Source: Streptomyces gelaticus | GTDB taxonomy: Bacteria > Actinomycetota > Actinomycetes > Streptomycetales > Streptomycetaceae | Assembly (NCBI RefSeq): GCF_014649535.1 | Contig: NZ_BMTF01000024.1 | Coordinates: forward strand, 56,781-120,780 | Direction: 5' to 3' | Length of the DNA: 64,000 nucleotides | In this document: piece after piece, positions 10,142 to 18,191 of the stretch | Layout of the letters: each line of letters opens with the position of its first letter | Numbering within the stretch: position 1 is the first letter of the stretch | Program-made: the position numbers and the translations under genes | Notes under the pieces: model-generated | Told to the model about the DNA's origin: nothing | The model's input: the letters and a program-made list of their open reading frames with translations, nothing else | Database searches by the model: none

Positions 10142-11017
10142 TCAGCCCCGGGGAACGCGGACCACGCCCTCCTGGATGACGGTGATCGCCAGCCGGCCGT
10201 CCTGGGTGTGGATCCGGGCCTGGCCGAGCCCGCGCCCACCGGAGGCGGACGGCGACTCCTGGTCGTACAGCAGCCATTCGTCGGCCCGGAACGGCCGGTG
10301 GAACCACATCGCGTGGTCCAGGCTCGCGCCGACCACGTCGCCGACCGCCCAGCCACCGCGCCCATGGGCCAGGAGCACCGAGTCGAGCAGCGTCATGTCG
10401 GAGACGTACGTCGCCATGCAGACATGGAGCAGCGGATCGTCCGCGAGCTTGCCGTTGGTGCGGAACCACACCTGGGAGCGGGGTTCGCGCGGTTCGCCGA
10501 CGCTGCCGAAGGGCGGGGCGTCCACGTACCGCAGGTCGACCGCGGCCCGCGCCTCGATCAGCCGGTCCACTACCTCCGGCTCGCTGAAGCGGTCCGCGTA
10601 CCGGGGCAGCAGCTGCTCTGCCGTGGGCAGTGTCTCCGGGTCCGGGGCGGGCGGCATCGGCGCCTGGTGCTCCAGGCCTTCCTCGTACGTCTGGAACGAG
10701 GCCGAGAGGTGGAAGATCGGCTGGCCGTGCTGGACGGCGACGACCCGGCGGGTGGTGAAGGAGCGACCGTCGCGGATGCGGTCGACGCTGTAGACGATCG
10801 GCGCGCCCGGGTCGCCCATCCGCAGGAAGTAGGAGTGCAGGGAGTGGGCGCTCCGGTCGGCGGGGACGGTGCGGCCCGCGGCGACCAGGGCCTGGGCCGC
10901 GACCTGGCCGCCGAAGACGCGGGGCACGAGGGCCGAACGGCTCGTACCCCGGAAGATGTCCCGCTCGATCTGCTCCAGGTCGAGCAGATCGAGCAGGGAG
11001 TCCAGTGCTGCGCTCAT
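10142..11017 (-). CDS. tesB: Acyl-CoA thioesterase II (TesB family)
   Basis: Hydrolyses acyl-CoA to free acid and CoA. The 291-aa protein has the double hot-dog arrangement of TesB: an N-terminal half with FGGQVAAQALVAAGRTV and HSLHSYFLRMGDP, and a C-terminal half with SLDHAMWFHRPFRADEWLLY. The Asp of SLDHAMWF and the TxxL/S-type residue (ATYVSDMTLLDS) fit the catalytic Asp-Thr-Gln set of the family. It lies 19 bp after the acyl-CoA dehydrogenase gene on the same strand, so the two are likely one transcription unit serving fatty-acyl-CoA turnover. Confidence 0.92.
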   Translation of the reverse strand: MSAALDSLLDLLDLEQIERDIFRGTSRSALVPRVFGGQVAAQALVAAGRTVPADRSAHSLHSYFLRMGDPGAPIVYSVDRIRDGRSFTTRRVVAVQHGQPIFHLSASFQTYEEGLEHQAPMPPAPDPETLPTAEQLLPRYADRFSEPEVVDRLIEARAAVDLRYVDAPPFGSVGEPREPRSQVWFRTNGKLADDPLLHVCMATYVSDMTLLDSVLLAHGRGGWAVGDVVGASLDHAMWFHRPFRADEWLLYDQESPSASGGRGLGQARIHTQDGRLAITVIQEGVVRVPRG

Positions 11018-11036
11018 GGAAGGAACGTAGCCGCTC

Positions 11037-12194
11037 TCACAGACCCATGGACTTGGCGATGATCGACTTCATGACCTCGCTGGTGCCGCCGTAGATGCGG
11101 TTGACCCGGTTGTCCGCGTACAGGCGGGCGATCGGGTACTCGTTCATGTAGCCGTAGCCGCCGTGCAGCTGGAGGCAGCGGTCGATGACGCGGTGCGCGA
11201 CCTCGGTGCAGAACAGCTTCGCGGAGGCGGCCTCGGCGGCGGTCAGCTCACCGGCGTCGTGGGCCTCGATGGCGCGGTCGCAGACGGCCTCGGCCGCGTC
11301 CACCTCGGCCTGGCAGGCGGCCAGCTCGAACTTGGTGTTCTGGAAGGACGCGACGGTCTTGCCGAAGACGGTGCGCTCGCTCACGTACTGCTGGGCGAAC
11401 CGGACCGCCGCCTTGGCCTGGGCGTACGCGCCGACGGCGATGCCGAGGCGCTCCTGCGGCAGGTTCTGGCCGAGGTAGGAGAAGCCCTTGTTCTCCTCGC
11501 CGAGGAGGTCCTCGACCGGCACCTTGACGTCGACGAAGGACAACTCGGCGGTGTCGGAGGTGCGCAGGCCCAGCTTGTCGAGCTTGCGGCCGACCGAGTA
11601 GCCCTCGGCCTTGGTGTCGACGACGAGCAGCGAGATGCCGTGCCGGCGGTCGTCGGCCCTGGGCGCGTCGGTGCGGGCGCAGACGATGACCCGGTCGGCG
11701 TGGACGCCGCCGGTGATGAACGTCTTGGCGCCGTTGAGGACGTAGTGGGTGCCGTCCTCGGAGAGCTTGGCGGTGGTCTTCATGCCGGCCAGGTCGGAAC
11801 CGGTGCCCGGCTCGGTCATCGCGATGGCGTACATCGTCCTGCCGGTGACGAAGTCCGGCAGCCAGCGCTTCTTCTGCTCTTCGGTGGCGTACGCCTTGAT
11901 GTACGGCAGGCAGAGCAGCACGTGCACACCGGAGCCACCGAAGTTGACGGCCGCGCGGGCGCACTCCTCGGAGATGATCGCTTCGAACTTGAAGGACTCG
12001 ACCCCGGCGCCGCCGAACTCCTCCGGCACCTCGATGCCGAATATGCCCAGCTCGGCGAGCTTGTAGTAGAAGTCGCGGGGCACCTGCCCGGCCGCGAACC
12101 ACTCGTCGTAGACGGGGGCGACCTCGGCCTCGATGAAGGCGCGGATGGTCTCCCGGAACGCCTCGTGGTCCTCGTTGAATACCGTACGGCGCAC
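11037..12194 (-). CDS. Acyl-CoA dehydrogenase
   Basis: FAD-dependent alpha,beta-dehydrogenation of an acyl-CoA. The 385-aa protein carries the family signatures YAIAMTEPGTGSDLAGMKTT (FAD and substrate binding) and the C-terminal LQLHGGYGYMNEYPIARLYA with the RIYGGTSEVMKSIIA ending. The GTG start is preceded by AAGGAGG at 7 bases. A 16-bp dyad at 12240-12255 lies 46 bp upstream and is a likely operator. The partner TesB gene suggests a role in fatty acid or branched-chain breakdown, but chain-length preference cannot be read. Confidence 0.93.
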   Translation of the reverse strand: MRRTVFNEDHEAFRETIRAFIEAEVAPVYDEWFAAGQVPRDFYYKLAELGIFGIEVPEEFGGAGVESFKFEAIISEECARAAVNFGGSGVHVLLCLPYIKAYATEEQKKRWLPDFVTGRTMYAIAMTEPGTGSDLAGMKTTAKLSEDGTHYVLNGAKTFITGGVHADRVIVCARTDAPRADDRRHGISLLVVDTKAEGYSVGRKLDKLGLRTSDTAELSFVDVKVPVEDLLGEENKGFSYLGQNLPQERLGIAVGAYAQAKAAVRFAQQYVSERTVFGKTVASFQNTKFELAACQAEVDAAEAVCDRAIEAHDAGELTAAEAASAKLFCTEVAHRVIDRCLQLHGGYGYMNEYPIARLYADNRVNRIYGGTSEVMKSIIAKSMGL

Positions 12195-12239
12195 GGGGTG
12201 CCTCCTTGGTCAGCTTCGGGCGAGCTTCGGCCAGCCTGG

Positions 12240-12255
12240 CTAAGCGCTTGCTCAG
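12240..12255. promoter_or_regulatory. Palindrome upstream of the acyl-CoA dehydrogenase gene
   Basis: CTAAGCGCTTGCTCAG fits CTNAGCNNNNGCTNAG (12 of 16 positions symmetric). It is unlike the AccR-type sites at 4 kb, so another regulator, perhaps a TetR-type fatty acid regulator, should bind it. Confidence 0.5.
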
Positions 12256-12324
12256 ATGTGTTTAGAAGTTACCCGGCAGTCACCGAGGCTGTCCAGGGTG
12301 ATGCGCAGCACGCCCGCGCAGACG

Positions 12325-12361
12325 CGCAGGAGCCTCCCCGGCCCACCGGGGAGGCCCTGCG
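12325..12361 (-). terminator. Strong hairpin after the I36-type inhibitor gene
   Basis: CGCAGG plus GCCTCCCCGG pairs with CCGGGGAGGC plus CCTGCG around a CCCA loop: 16 bp with one bulged A. It starts 11 bp past the stop of the minus-strand gene. No T-run follows in that direction. Confidence 0.6.
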
Positions 12362-12372
12362 TTCCTTGTGGC

Positions 12373-12762
12373 CTACTGGGGCTTGAAGGAGCGGATCTGG
12401 TAATTCCCCTGGAGATTGCCGCCCTTTCCGGCGGGGGTGGAGCCGACCCGGGCGTTGTAGTTGGTCTGTGTGTAGTACTGGACGCGGTGGTCGGTCGCGT
12501 TCCACACGGAGCGGACGTTCTGGCCGCGCTGGATGAAGGAACAGTTGTCGGCGGTATTCGCCCGCTGCTTGTCCGACCACTGGCAACGGGTACCACCTCC
12601 GTTCCAGTCGCTGTAGATACAGAAATATCCGGGGCTGCAGCTGTAGGAAGCCCTGGCGCTCTCGACGGCGGCGTTCTCCGCCGCCGCGACCGCGACGGGT
12701 CCGGTGCCGAGTCCCAGGGCCAAGGCGATCGAGGCGACGGTGAGCGCGCTGATGCGATGCAT
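12373..12762 (-). CDS. Secreted peptidase inhibitor family I36-like protein
   Basis: A 129-aa exported protein. Residues 1-27 are a Sec signal (hydrophobic core LTVASIALALGLGTG, then AVAAA). The mature part has the crystallin-like pattern of I36 inhibitors: CSPGYFCIYSDWNGGGTRCQ, then NVRSVWNATDHRVQYYT. Four cysteines may form two disulfides. Members of this family from Streptomyces inhibit metallopeptidases, but the actual target here is unknown. The ATG at 12760-12762 is preceded by AGGAGAAGGGG. It is a single gene with its own terminator hairpin. Confidence 0.8.
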   Translation of the reverse strand: MHRISALTVASIALALGLGTGPVAVAAAENAAVESARASYSCSPGYFCIYSDWNGGGTRCQWSDKQRANTADNCSFIQRGQNVRSVWNATDHRVQYYTQTNYNARVGSTPAGKGGNLQGNYQIRSFKPQ

Positions 12763-12997
12763 GACGAAAACCCCTTCTCCTGACGGTGAGCAGGGCTCCG
12801 CGCCCTGGTCAGCAGCAGCGTGGCACGGCTGCGACCTGCGCAGACAGGCGGAAACAGGGGCGCTCGAAGCCCGCTTCGAAGATCGCGGCACTCCTGTGCG
12901 CACCGGCGCGAACACCTGCCGGGGTGATCGACGGCGGACGCCCCGCGTCCTCCTCCCGAACCGTGCGTCGTAGGGTGGGCTCCTCCGGGGGAGGATC

Positions 12998-13357
12998 ATG
13001 TTCGAGGGCGTACGCACCGTGATGGTGTTCGCGGAAGACCCCGAATCGTCCGCGCGGTGGTACGGAGAGCTGCTCGGTGTCCCGGTGCGGGTCGACGTCG
13101 GTGACACGGGCGCGGTCTACGCCTGGGTCGAGACCGGTGGGGTCGAACTCGGCTTCCACCCCGCCGACGACGCGCGCAACCCGAGGGGCGGCAGCCCGGT
13201 CGTGTACTGGAGCGTGGGCGACGTGGCCGCGGTCCGGGAGCGACTGCTGGCGGCCGGCTGCGCGCACCACCGAGGCCCCCTGACGATCGAGCCGGGCCGC
13301 CGCATCGCGCAGCTCCGCGACCCGTTCGGCACGGTCATCGGCATCGAAGGCCCGTAG
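12998..13357 (+). CDS. VOC (glyoxalase/bleomycin resistance) family protein
   Basis: A 119-aa single-domain protein with the vicinal-oxygen-chelate pattern: an opening beta strand (VRTVMVFAEDPESSARWYGELL), a central GGVELGFHP strand and the closing LRDPFGTVIGI motif. The His and Glu positions could bind a metal. Many such proteins are dioxygenases, isomerases or binding proteins, so no reaction is assigned. GGGGGAGG stands 4-5 bases before the ATG. It is convergent with the PucR gene. Confidence 0.8.
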   Translation: MFEGVRTVMVFAEDPESSARWYGELLGVPVRVDVGDTGAVYAWVETGGVELGFHPADDARNPRGGSPVVYWSVGDVAAVRERLLAAGCAHHRGPLTIEPGRRIAQLRDPFGTVIGIEGP

Positions 13358-13414
13358 GGCCTCTCGTCCGGGGCCCCGGCGGGCCCATCGCGCGGCTCAC
13401 ACGGTGGCCACCGC

Positions 13415-14890
13415 TCACCGCTGCCGCAACGCGAACCACAACTCCGTCCGTACGTCCATGTCGTCCAGGTCCGCGTCCAGCAGGGCCGCGCAGCGGGCGA
13501 TGCGCTGGCGGACGGTGTTGCGGTGGATGCGCAGGGCCGTGGCCGTGCGGTCCCAGTTGCCGTGCAGGCTCAGCCAGCAGCGCAGGGTCTCCGCCAGCGG
13601 CTCGGTGAGCGGGGCGAGCAGGGCGCGGGCGTGCGCCTCGGCGTGCTCGGCGGGGACCAGGGCCGCCAGGCCGGCCGCGGTGTCGGTGCGGTGGTGGGCC
13701 AGCGGGGTGCGGGTGGCGACGGCGCGGCCCAGGGCGCGGGAGGCCTGGCCGTCGGCGAGGTCGAGGGCGGCGATGGGGGTGGGGGCGGACGCGCCGAGGG
13801 TCCAGCCCGGCTGCGGGGTGATCCGGTCGGCGCCGGGGACCAGTACCCGTACGGCGTCGCCGCCCCGGCCCGCGTCGACCAGGGCCGAACCGAGCGCGGC
13901 GCCCAGCGCCCCGGCGGTGAGCGGGTCGACCGGGCCGTCGCCGCTGCGGCGCGCGTGCACCACCGTCCACTGCTCGGCGCCGCCGAGCAGCGGCGCGACC
14001 TCCTGCGGGTCCGCACCCAGCAGCATCCGGACCAGGGCCGCGGACCGGCCGGCCGCGTCGGCGCCCTGGTGCGGGGCGGCCAGCAACGAGAGCAGGACGA
14101 CCGCGACCCCGGCGATGGTGTGGTCGCCGGCCCCGCGCCGGTCCGTCGCCAGCGCCAGGACGAGCCCCTGCCCGCCGCCCAGCGCGTACGCGGACAGACG
14201 ACTGTCCCGCAGGGTGTCGGTGGCGGACATCGGGGCGGGGCGCGTCCCGGCGGCGACCACCCGGCTGAGCCTGGCCAGCGCCGCCGCGACGTCGGGAGCG
14301 GGGCGGCGGCCCGAGGCGTGCAGTTCCTCGCCGTCGGCGGCGAGCAGCGCCGCCCGGCCCCCCAGCTGAGCCGCCAGCTGGTGCAGCACCGCCGGGACCG
14401 GGTCCGGCCGGGCCGCCGCCGTGGCCAGCGCCTGCTGGGCGCGGGTCACCCGGCGCAGCTCGCGGTGCCGGGCCTCGGCCATCAGCCGCCACACCGCACG
14501 GGCGATCGCCGTGAACGGGGTCTCGGGCGGCACCTCCACCAGCGGCAGGCCGTGCCGGTCGCACGCCTCGATCAGCTCCTGCGGCACCGTGTCGAAGACC
14601 GGCGTCACGCCGAACCCGAGCGCCGCCGCCCCCGCCTCCACCAGCCGGGCCACGAACGCGTCCGGGTCCTTCAGCAGCACCCCGGCGCTCAGCAGCAGCT
14701 CACCGCCGAGCAGATACGGATACGGGTCGGCCATCTCCGAGGTGTGCACCCACAGCAGATCCGCCTCGGCCGGACCCGCGATCCGTCGCAGCCCGAGCTC
14801 CTCGTGGGCGAGCAACTCGCCGAGCGGGATCGGGGGAGTGGGCGGCGGGGGCGGCCCGCCCGGGGTTTCCGGCATGGACGATCCATCCAT
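13415..14890 (-). CDS. PucR-family transcriptional regulator
   Basis: A 491-aa regulator. The N-terminal PucR domain spans about residues 20-145 (GELLAHEELGLRRIAGP, LLGGELLLSAGVLL), a variable central GGDEF-like/GAF-like segment follows, and the C-terminus carries the PucR helix-turn-helix: WLSLHGNWDRTATALRIHRN and TVRQRIARCAALL. PucR proteins control purine, amine and polyamine use. It is divergent from the agmatinase gene 300 bp away, so control of agmatine or guanidino-compound breakdown is likely. ATG 14890 gives the longest sensible N-terminus; ATG 14875 is an alternative. Confidence 0.87.
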   Translation of the reverse strand: MDGSSMPETPGGPPPPPTPPIPLGELLAHEELGLRRIAGPAEADLLWVHTSEMADPYPYLLGGELLLSAGVLLKDPDAFVARLVEAGAAALGFGVTPVFDTVPQELIEACDRHGLPLVEVPPETPFTAIARAVWRLMAEARHRELRRVTRAQQALATAAARPDPVPAVLHQLAAQLGGRAALLAADGEELHASGRRPAPDVAAALARLSRVVAAGTRPAPMSATDTLRDSRLSAYALGGGQGLVLALATDRRGAGDHTIAGVAVVLLSLLAAPHQGADAAGRSAALVRMLLGADPQEVAPLLGGAEQWTVVHARRSGDGPVDPLTAGALGAALGSALVDAGRGGDAVRVLVPGADRITPQPGWTLGASAPTPIAALDLADGQASRALGRAVATRTPLAHHRTDTAAGLAALVPAEHAEAHARALLAPLTEPLAETLRCWLSLHGNWDRTATALRIHRNTVRQRIARCAALLDADLDDMDVRTELWFALRQR

Positions 14891-14998
14891 CAGGGGCTTC
14901 GATGATGGATGAAACGTACTCTTCAGCGTCGCCTGCGAGCCACCTACCGTCTTCTTCACGTAAGGCATGCGTACGCGTGACCGAGACGGAGGAAGCCC

Positions 14999-15100
14999 AT
15001 GACCCCGAACGGCGCGGCCGTACTCGCGGTCCGGCGCGAGCGGCCGGCGGGACGCGGCGCGCAGACGGAGGAGCCGGTGAGCGAACCGGTCACCGCCTGA
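14999..15100 (+). CDS. Possible 33-aa leader peptide upstream of agmatinase
   Basis: A short open frame ATG...TGA, 33 codons, with a strong GGAGG ribosome site 6 bases before its ATG. It starts MTPNGAAVLAVRRERPAGRG and is rich in Arg, Ala and Glu. It ends 91 bp before the agmatinase start. It may be a translated leader that affects agmatinase expression, or a chance frame. Nothing else supports it. Confidence 0.35.
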   Translation: MTPNGAAVLAVRRERPAGRGAQTEEPVSEPVTA

Positions 15101-15191
15101 AGGCGACCCGGCCACCACCCGAGGGCTGTCCCGCTCCCGATCGCCCCCGCACACCGAACAACGTACGAAACCCGAAGGAAAGGCACCTCAC

Positions 15192-16160
15192 ATGAGCAGC
15201 AACGAAACGCCGCGCGGCCCCGTCGACTCCTCCCGCGTCCCGCGGTACGCCGGACCCGCGACCTTCGCCCGGCTGCCCCGCCTCGACGAGGTCGGCACGA
15301 CCGATGTCGCCGTCGTCGGCGTGCCCTTCGACACCGGTGTCTCCTACCGCCCCGGTGCCCGCTTCGGCGGCAACGCGATCCGTGAGGCCTCGCGCCTGCT
15401 GCGCCCGTACAACCCGGCGCAGGACGCCTCGCCCTTCGCGCTCTCACAGGTCGCCGACGCCGGAGACATCGCCGCGAACCCCTTCAACATCAACGAGGCC
15501 GTCGAGACGATCGAGGCCGCGGCCGACGACCTGCTCGCCACCGGCGCCCGCCTGATGACGCTCGGCGGCGACCACACCATCGCGCTGCCGCTGCTGCGCT
15601 CCGTCGCCAAGAAGCACGGCCCGGTCGCCCTGCTCCACTTCGACGCGCACCTCGACACCTGGGACACCTACTTCGGCGCCGAGTACACCCACGGCACCCC
15701 GTTCCGCCGCGCCGTCGAGGAGGGCATCCTCGACACCTCCGCGCTCTCCCACGTCGGCACCCGCGGCCCGCTCTACGGCAAGCAGGACCTGGACGACGAC
15801 GCGAAGATGGGCTTCGGCATCGTCACCTCCGCCGACGTCATGCGGCGCGGCGTCGACGAGGTCGCCGACCAGCTGCGCCAGCGCATCGGCGACCGCCCGC
15901 TCTACATCTCCATCGACATCGACGTGCTGGACCCGGCGCACGCCCCCGGCACCGGCACCCCCGAGGCCGGCGGTCTGACCTCCCGCGAGCTCCTCGAAAT
16001 CGTCCGCGGTCTGTCCTCCTGCAACCTCGTCTCCGCCGACCTGGTCGAGGTCGCCCCCGCGTACGACCACGCCGAGATCACCTCCGTCGCCGCCTCCCAC
16101 ACGGCCTACGAGCTGACGACGGTGATGTCCCGTCAGATCGCGGAGGCCCGTACGAAGTGA
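15192..16160 (+). CDS. speB: Agmatinase / guanidinobutyrase-type ureohydrolase
   Basis: Hydrolyses a guanidino compound to urea and an amine, for agmatine giving putrescine. The 322-aa protein has all three manganese motifs of the arginase fold: GGDHT (His128), DAHLD (Asp151, His153, Asp155) and SIDIDVLDPAHAPGTGTPE (Asp242, Asp244). The start MSSNETPRGP follows GAAGGAAAGG. The divergent PucR regulator and the remnant of a TPP-enzyme gene directly downstream suit amine catabolism. Close relatives include guanidinobutyrase and guanidinopropionase, so the exact substrate is open. Confidence 0.88.
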   Translation: MSSNETPRGPVDSSRVPRYAGPATFARLPRLDEVGTTDVAVVGVPFDTGVSYRPGARFGGNAIREASRLLRPYNPAQDASPFALSQVADAGDIAANPFNINEAVETIEAAADDLLATGARLMTLGGDHTIALPLLRSVAKKHGPVALLHFDAHLDTWDTYFGAEYTHGTPFRRAVEEGILDTSALSHVGTRGPLYGKQDLDDDAKMGFGIVTSADVMRRGVDEVADQLRQRIGDRPLYISIDIDVLDPAHAPGTGTPEAGGLTSRELLEIVRGLSSCNLVSADLVEVAPAYDHAEITSVAASHTAYELTTVMSRQIAEARTK

Positions 16161-16181
16161 GCCCCGACCGCGACGAGCGGT

Positions 16182-16483
16182 TTCGGTGAACTCTCCTCGA
16201 ATTACCACACGTTCTCCCTGCGCGGCCGGGTCATCCGGATCGAGGCCGACGCCGGGAAGCCGGAGTCCGACAACCCCGCGCCCGGCGTCCATGACGATCC
16301 TCGCCCGCCGGGCCTGGTCCGCCTTCGACGCCCGCCACCCGAACCCGGTGTACTCGGCCCGGGGCACGGGCGGCCTCGGCCACGGCTTCCCGGCCGCCCG
16401 CGGCGCGGCGGCGGCCGACCGTACGAGGCCGGTGCTCGCGGTCTTCGGCGACGGCGGCGCGATGTGCTCGGTCCCCGGTGGAT
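16182..16483 (+). pseudogene. Remnant of a thiamine pyrophosphate-dependent enzyme gene
   Basis: Two pieces of an acetolactate-synthase-like protein lie in different frames. The first (from 16182) reads FGELSSNYHTFSLRGRVIRI then EADAGKPESDNPAPGVH, which is the central domain. The second (from about 16288) reads AWSAFDARHPNPVYSARGTG and GLGHGFPAARGAAAA, ending VLAVFGDGGAMCS, the pyrophosphate-binding GDGG region. The N-terminal domain, the stretch between the pieces and the C-terminus are missing. In intact form this family often stands next to agmatinase genes in Streptomyces as I recall, so the locus has decayed by deletion plus frameshift. Confidence 0.75.
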
Positions 16484-16970
16484 CGTCTGCGTAGTGTGGG
16501 CAGAACAGCGGGAATTCGATCAAGCTGCCGTCCGCATGCGCCGGGCGGGGGACTGGGCACATGAGTACGCAGGACGACGGCGGGCGCGATATGCGCCGCA
16601 AACTGATCACCGGCGCGGCCCCCGCCAGGCTGCTCGGCATGCTGCGGCGCGAGAGTCCGCACCTCGGCGGAACGCTGATGTCCCCGGTCGGCAACGGCCG
16701 TCCGGCGGTGCTGAAGACGTTCGCGGAGAACTCGGCGCAACGCCACGGCTGTCCGTCCCCCCGACCGCTCCCGGCCGGCTGAACCGCGTGCACGGCATGC
16801 ATTCCGGGCTCCGCCTCGGCGCCGGGCGGAGCGTCGGCGACGTCCCGGGCGTCACAAACCCGTCACATGACCCGTGCCTCGTACAACTTTTCGTACGTCA
16901 GGCGGTCATTCCTTTCGGGCGTGCAGGGGGTGCGCCCGCATCGGATGACTCAGGGGACGGGGAAAGCCTC
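16484..16970. other. Non-coding stretch after the TPP-enzyme remnant
   Basis: No recognisable gene. A 73-codon frame at 16561-16782 (starting MSTQDDGGRDMRRKLITGAA) lacks a good ribosome site and any known motif, so it is not called. The stretch is probably further decayed DNA plus the promoter of the serine hydrolase gene that starts at 16971. Confidence 0.5.
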
Positions 16971-17942
16971 ATGACTGGATCCCACACATCCCGCCGTGCG
17001 CGCGGCGCGCTGTCCGTCGCGCTCGCCGCGGGCGTGCTCGTACCGGTGGCGCTCGCCACCGCGCCCGCCGCCGCGGCGGCTACACCGACGGTGAGCTGCA
17101 CATCGGGGAAGGCGGGGCTCGCCGCCCAGCTGTCGAAGGACATCACCGCCGCGCTCAAGGGCCGGAAGTCGACGACGGCCGTGGCGCTCTACGACCGTAC
17201 GACCAGGACCCACTGCACCCTGCGGGCGACCACCAAGTACGACTCCGCCAGTGTCGTGAAGGCGACCGTGCTGGCGACGCTGCTCTGGGACAACAAGAAG
17301 CACAACCGCTATCTCACCCAGCGCGAGATAAACCTCACCACCGCCATGATCACCAGGTCCGACAACAACGCGACCACCAGCCTGTGGAAGCAGCTCGGGG
17401 TGACCAAGGTCAAGGCGTTCCTCAAGGCCGCCGGGATGACGCACACCGTGCCCGGCTCCCATGGCTACTGGGGGCTGACCCAGATCACCGCCCAGGACGA
17501 GCTGCGGCTGCTGACACTGCTGACCACCAAGAACTCCGTGCTGAGCGACAGCTCGCGCGCCTACGAGCTGGGCCTGATGCGCAAGGTCGTCTCCTCGCAG
17601 CGCTGGGGCACGCCCGCCGGAGCCCCGTCCGGGGCGACCGTCCAGGTCAAGAACGGCTGGCTGCCGCGCGCCACCCACGGCTGGCGGGTGCACAGCATCG
17701 GCGCCTTCACCGGCAAGGGGCACGACTACGGGATCACCGTGCTCACCCAGGACAACAAGACGATGAACGACGGCATCAACACCATTCAGGCCGTCGCCCG
17801 CGCCGTGCACAAGGACCTCAACCCGGCCGTCGCCGCGAGGACGACCACGACCGTCGCTCCGCCCGCCGCCCCGCAGGAAGCGGTGCCCGCGGTGCCGGAG
17901 GCCCCGGCGGTACGCATGCTCACCGCGACGCCGCGGTCGTAG
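16971..17942 (+). CDS. Secreted serine hydrolase, class A beta-lactamase-like
   Basis: A 323-aa exported protein. A signal peptide with a twin-Arg-containing n-region (TSRRARGALSVALAAG) ends near AAAAA at residue 37. The mature domain has the penicillin-binding fold motifs: S94-V-V-K97 (SxxK), S130-D-N132 (SDN) and VKNGW in place of KTG. Cys43 and Cys82 could form a disulfide. A Thr/Pro-rich tail ends the protein. It may be a beta-lactamase relative, a carboxypeptidase-like enzyme or an esterase; no Glu166-type motif is evident, so antibiotic hydrolysis is not claimed. ATG 16971 follows GGGGAAAG. A strong terminator comes later at 18077. Confidence 0.82.
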   Translation: MTGSHTSRRARGALSVALAAGVLVPVALATAPAAAAATPTVSCTSGKAGLAAQLSKDITAALKGRKSTTAVALYDRTTRTHCTLRATTKYDSASVVKATVLATLLWDNKKHNRYLTQREINLTTAMITRSDNNATTSLWKQLGVTKVKAFLKAAGMTHTVPGSHGYWGLTQITAQDELRLLTLLTTKNSVLSDSSRAYELGLMRKVVSSQRWGTPAGAPSGATVQVKNGWLPRATHGWRVHSIGAFTGKGHDYGITVLTQDNKTMNDGINTIQAVARAVHKDLNPAVAARTTTTVAPPAAPQEAVPAVPEAPAVRMLTATPRS

Positions 17943-18076
17943 GTCCTGTCGGCGGGGCCGGGCCGGACAGGCCCTGCCCCGCACCGGGGCCGCCCCGCTT
18001 CGAAGTGCTGGTGAAGTCGCCAGGACGAGTGGGCGGGGTGCACAGGGGTGACGAAGCCGGCCGCGAGCCGGACCTC

Positions 18077-18117
18077 GGCCCCTGGTCGCATGCCTCTACG
18101 ACCAGGGGCCCGCCTTT
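18077..18117 (+). terminator. Intrinsic terminator
   Basis: GGCCCCTGGTCG (18077-18088) pairs perfectly with CGACCAGGGGCC (18099-18110) over a 10-base loop, followed by CGCCTTTT. It closes the serine hydrolase transcript 75 bp before the ABC exporter gene. Confidence 0.85.
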
Positions 18118-18191
18118 TGTGACAGCGGGATGAAATCCGCTGCCCATCGCGTTGGTGCCTTCCGGTAGAGCAGGTCTGACGGGAGGCACCG

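Noticed and set aside
16561..16782. A 73-codon frame after the TPP-enzyme remnant
   Set aside because: No ribosome site, no recognised family, and it lies in apparently decayed DNA.
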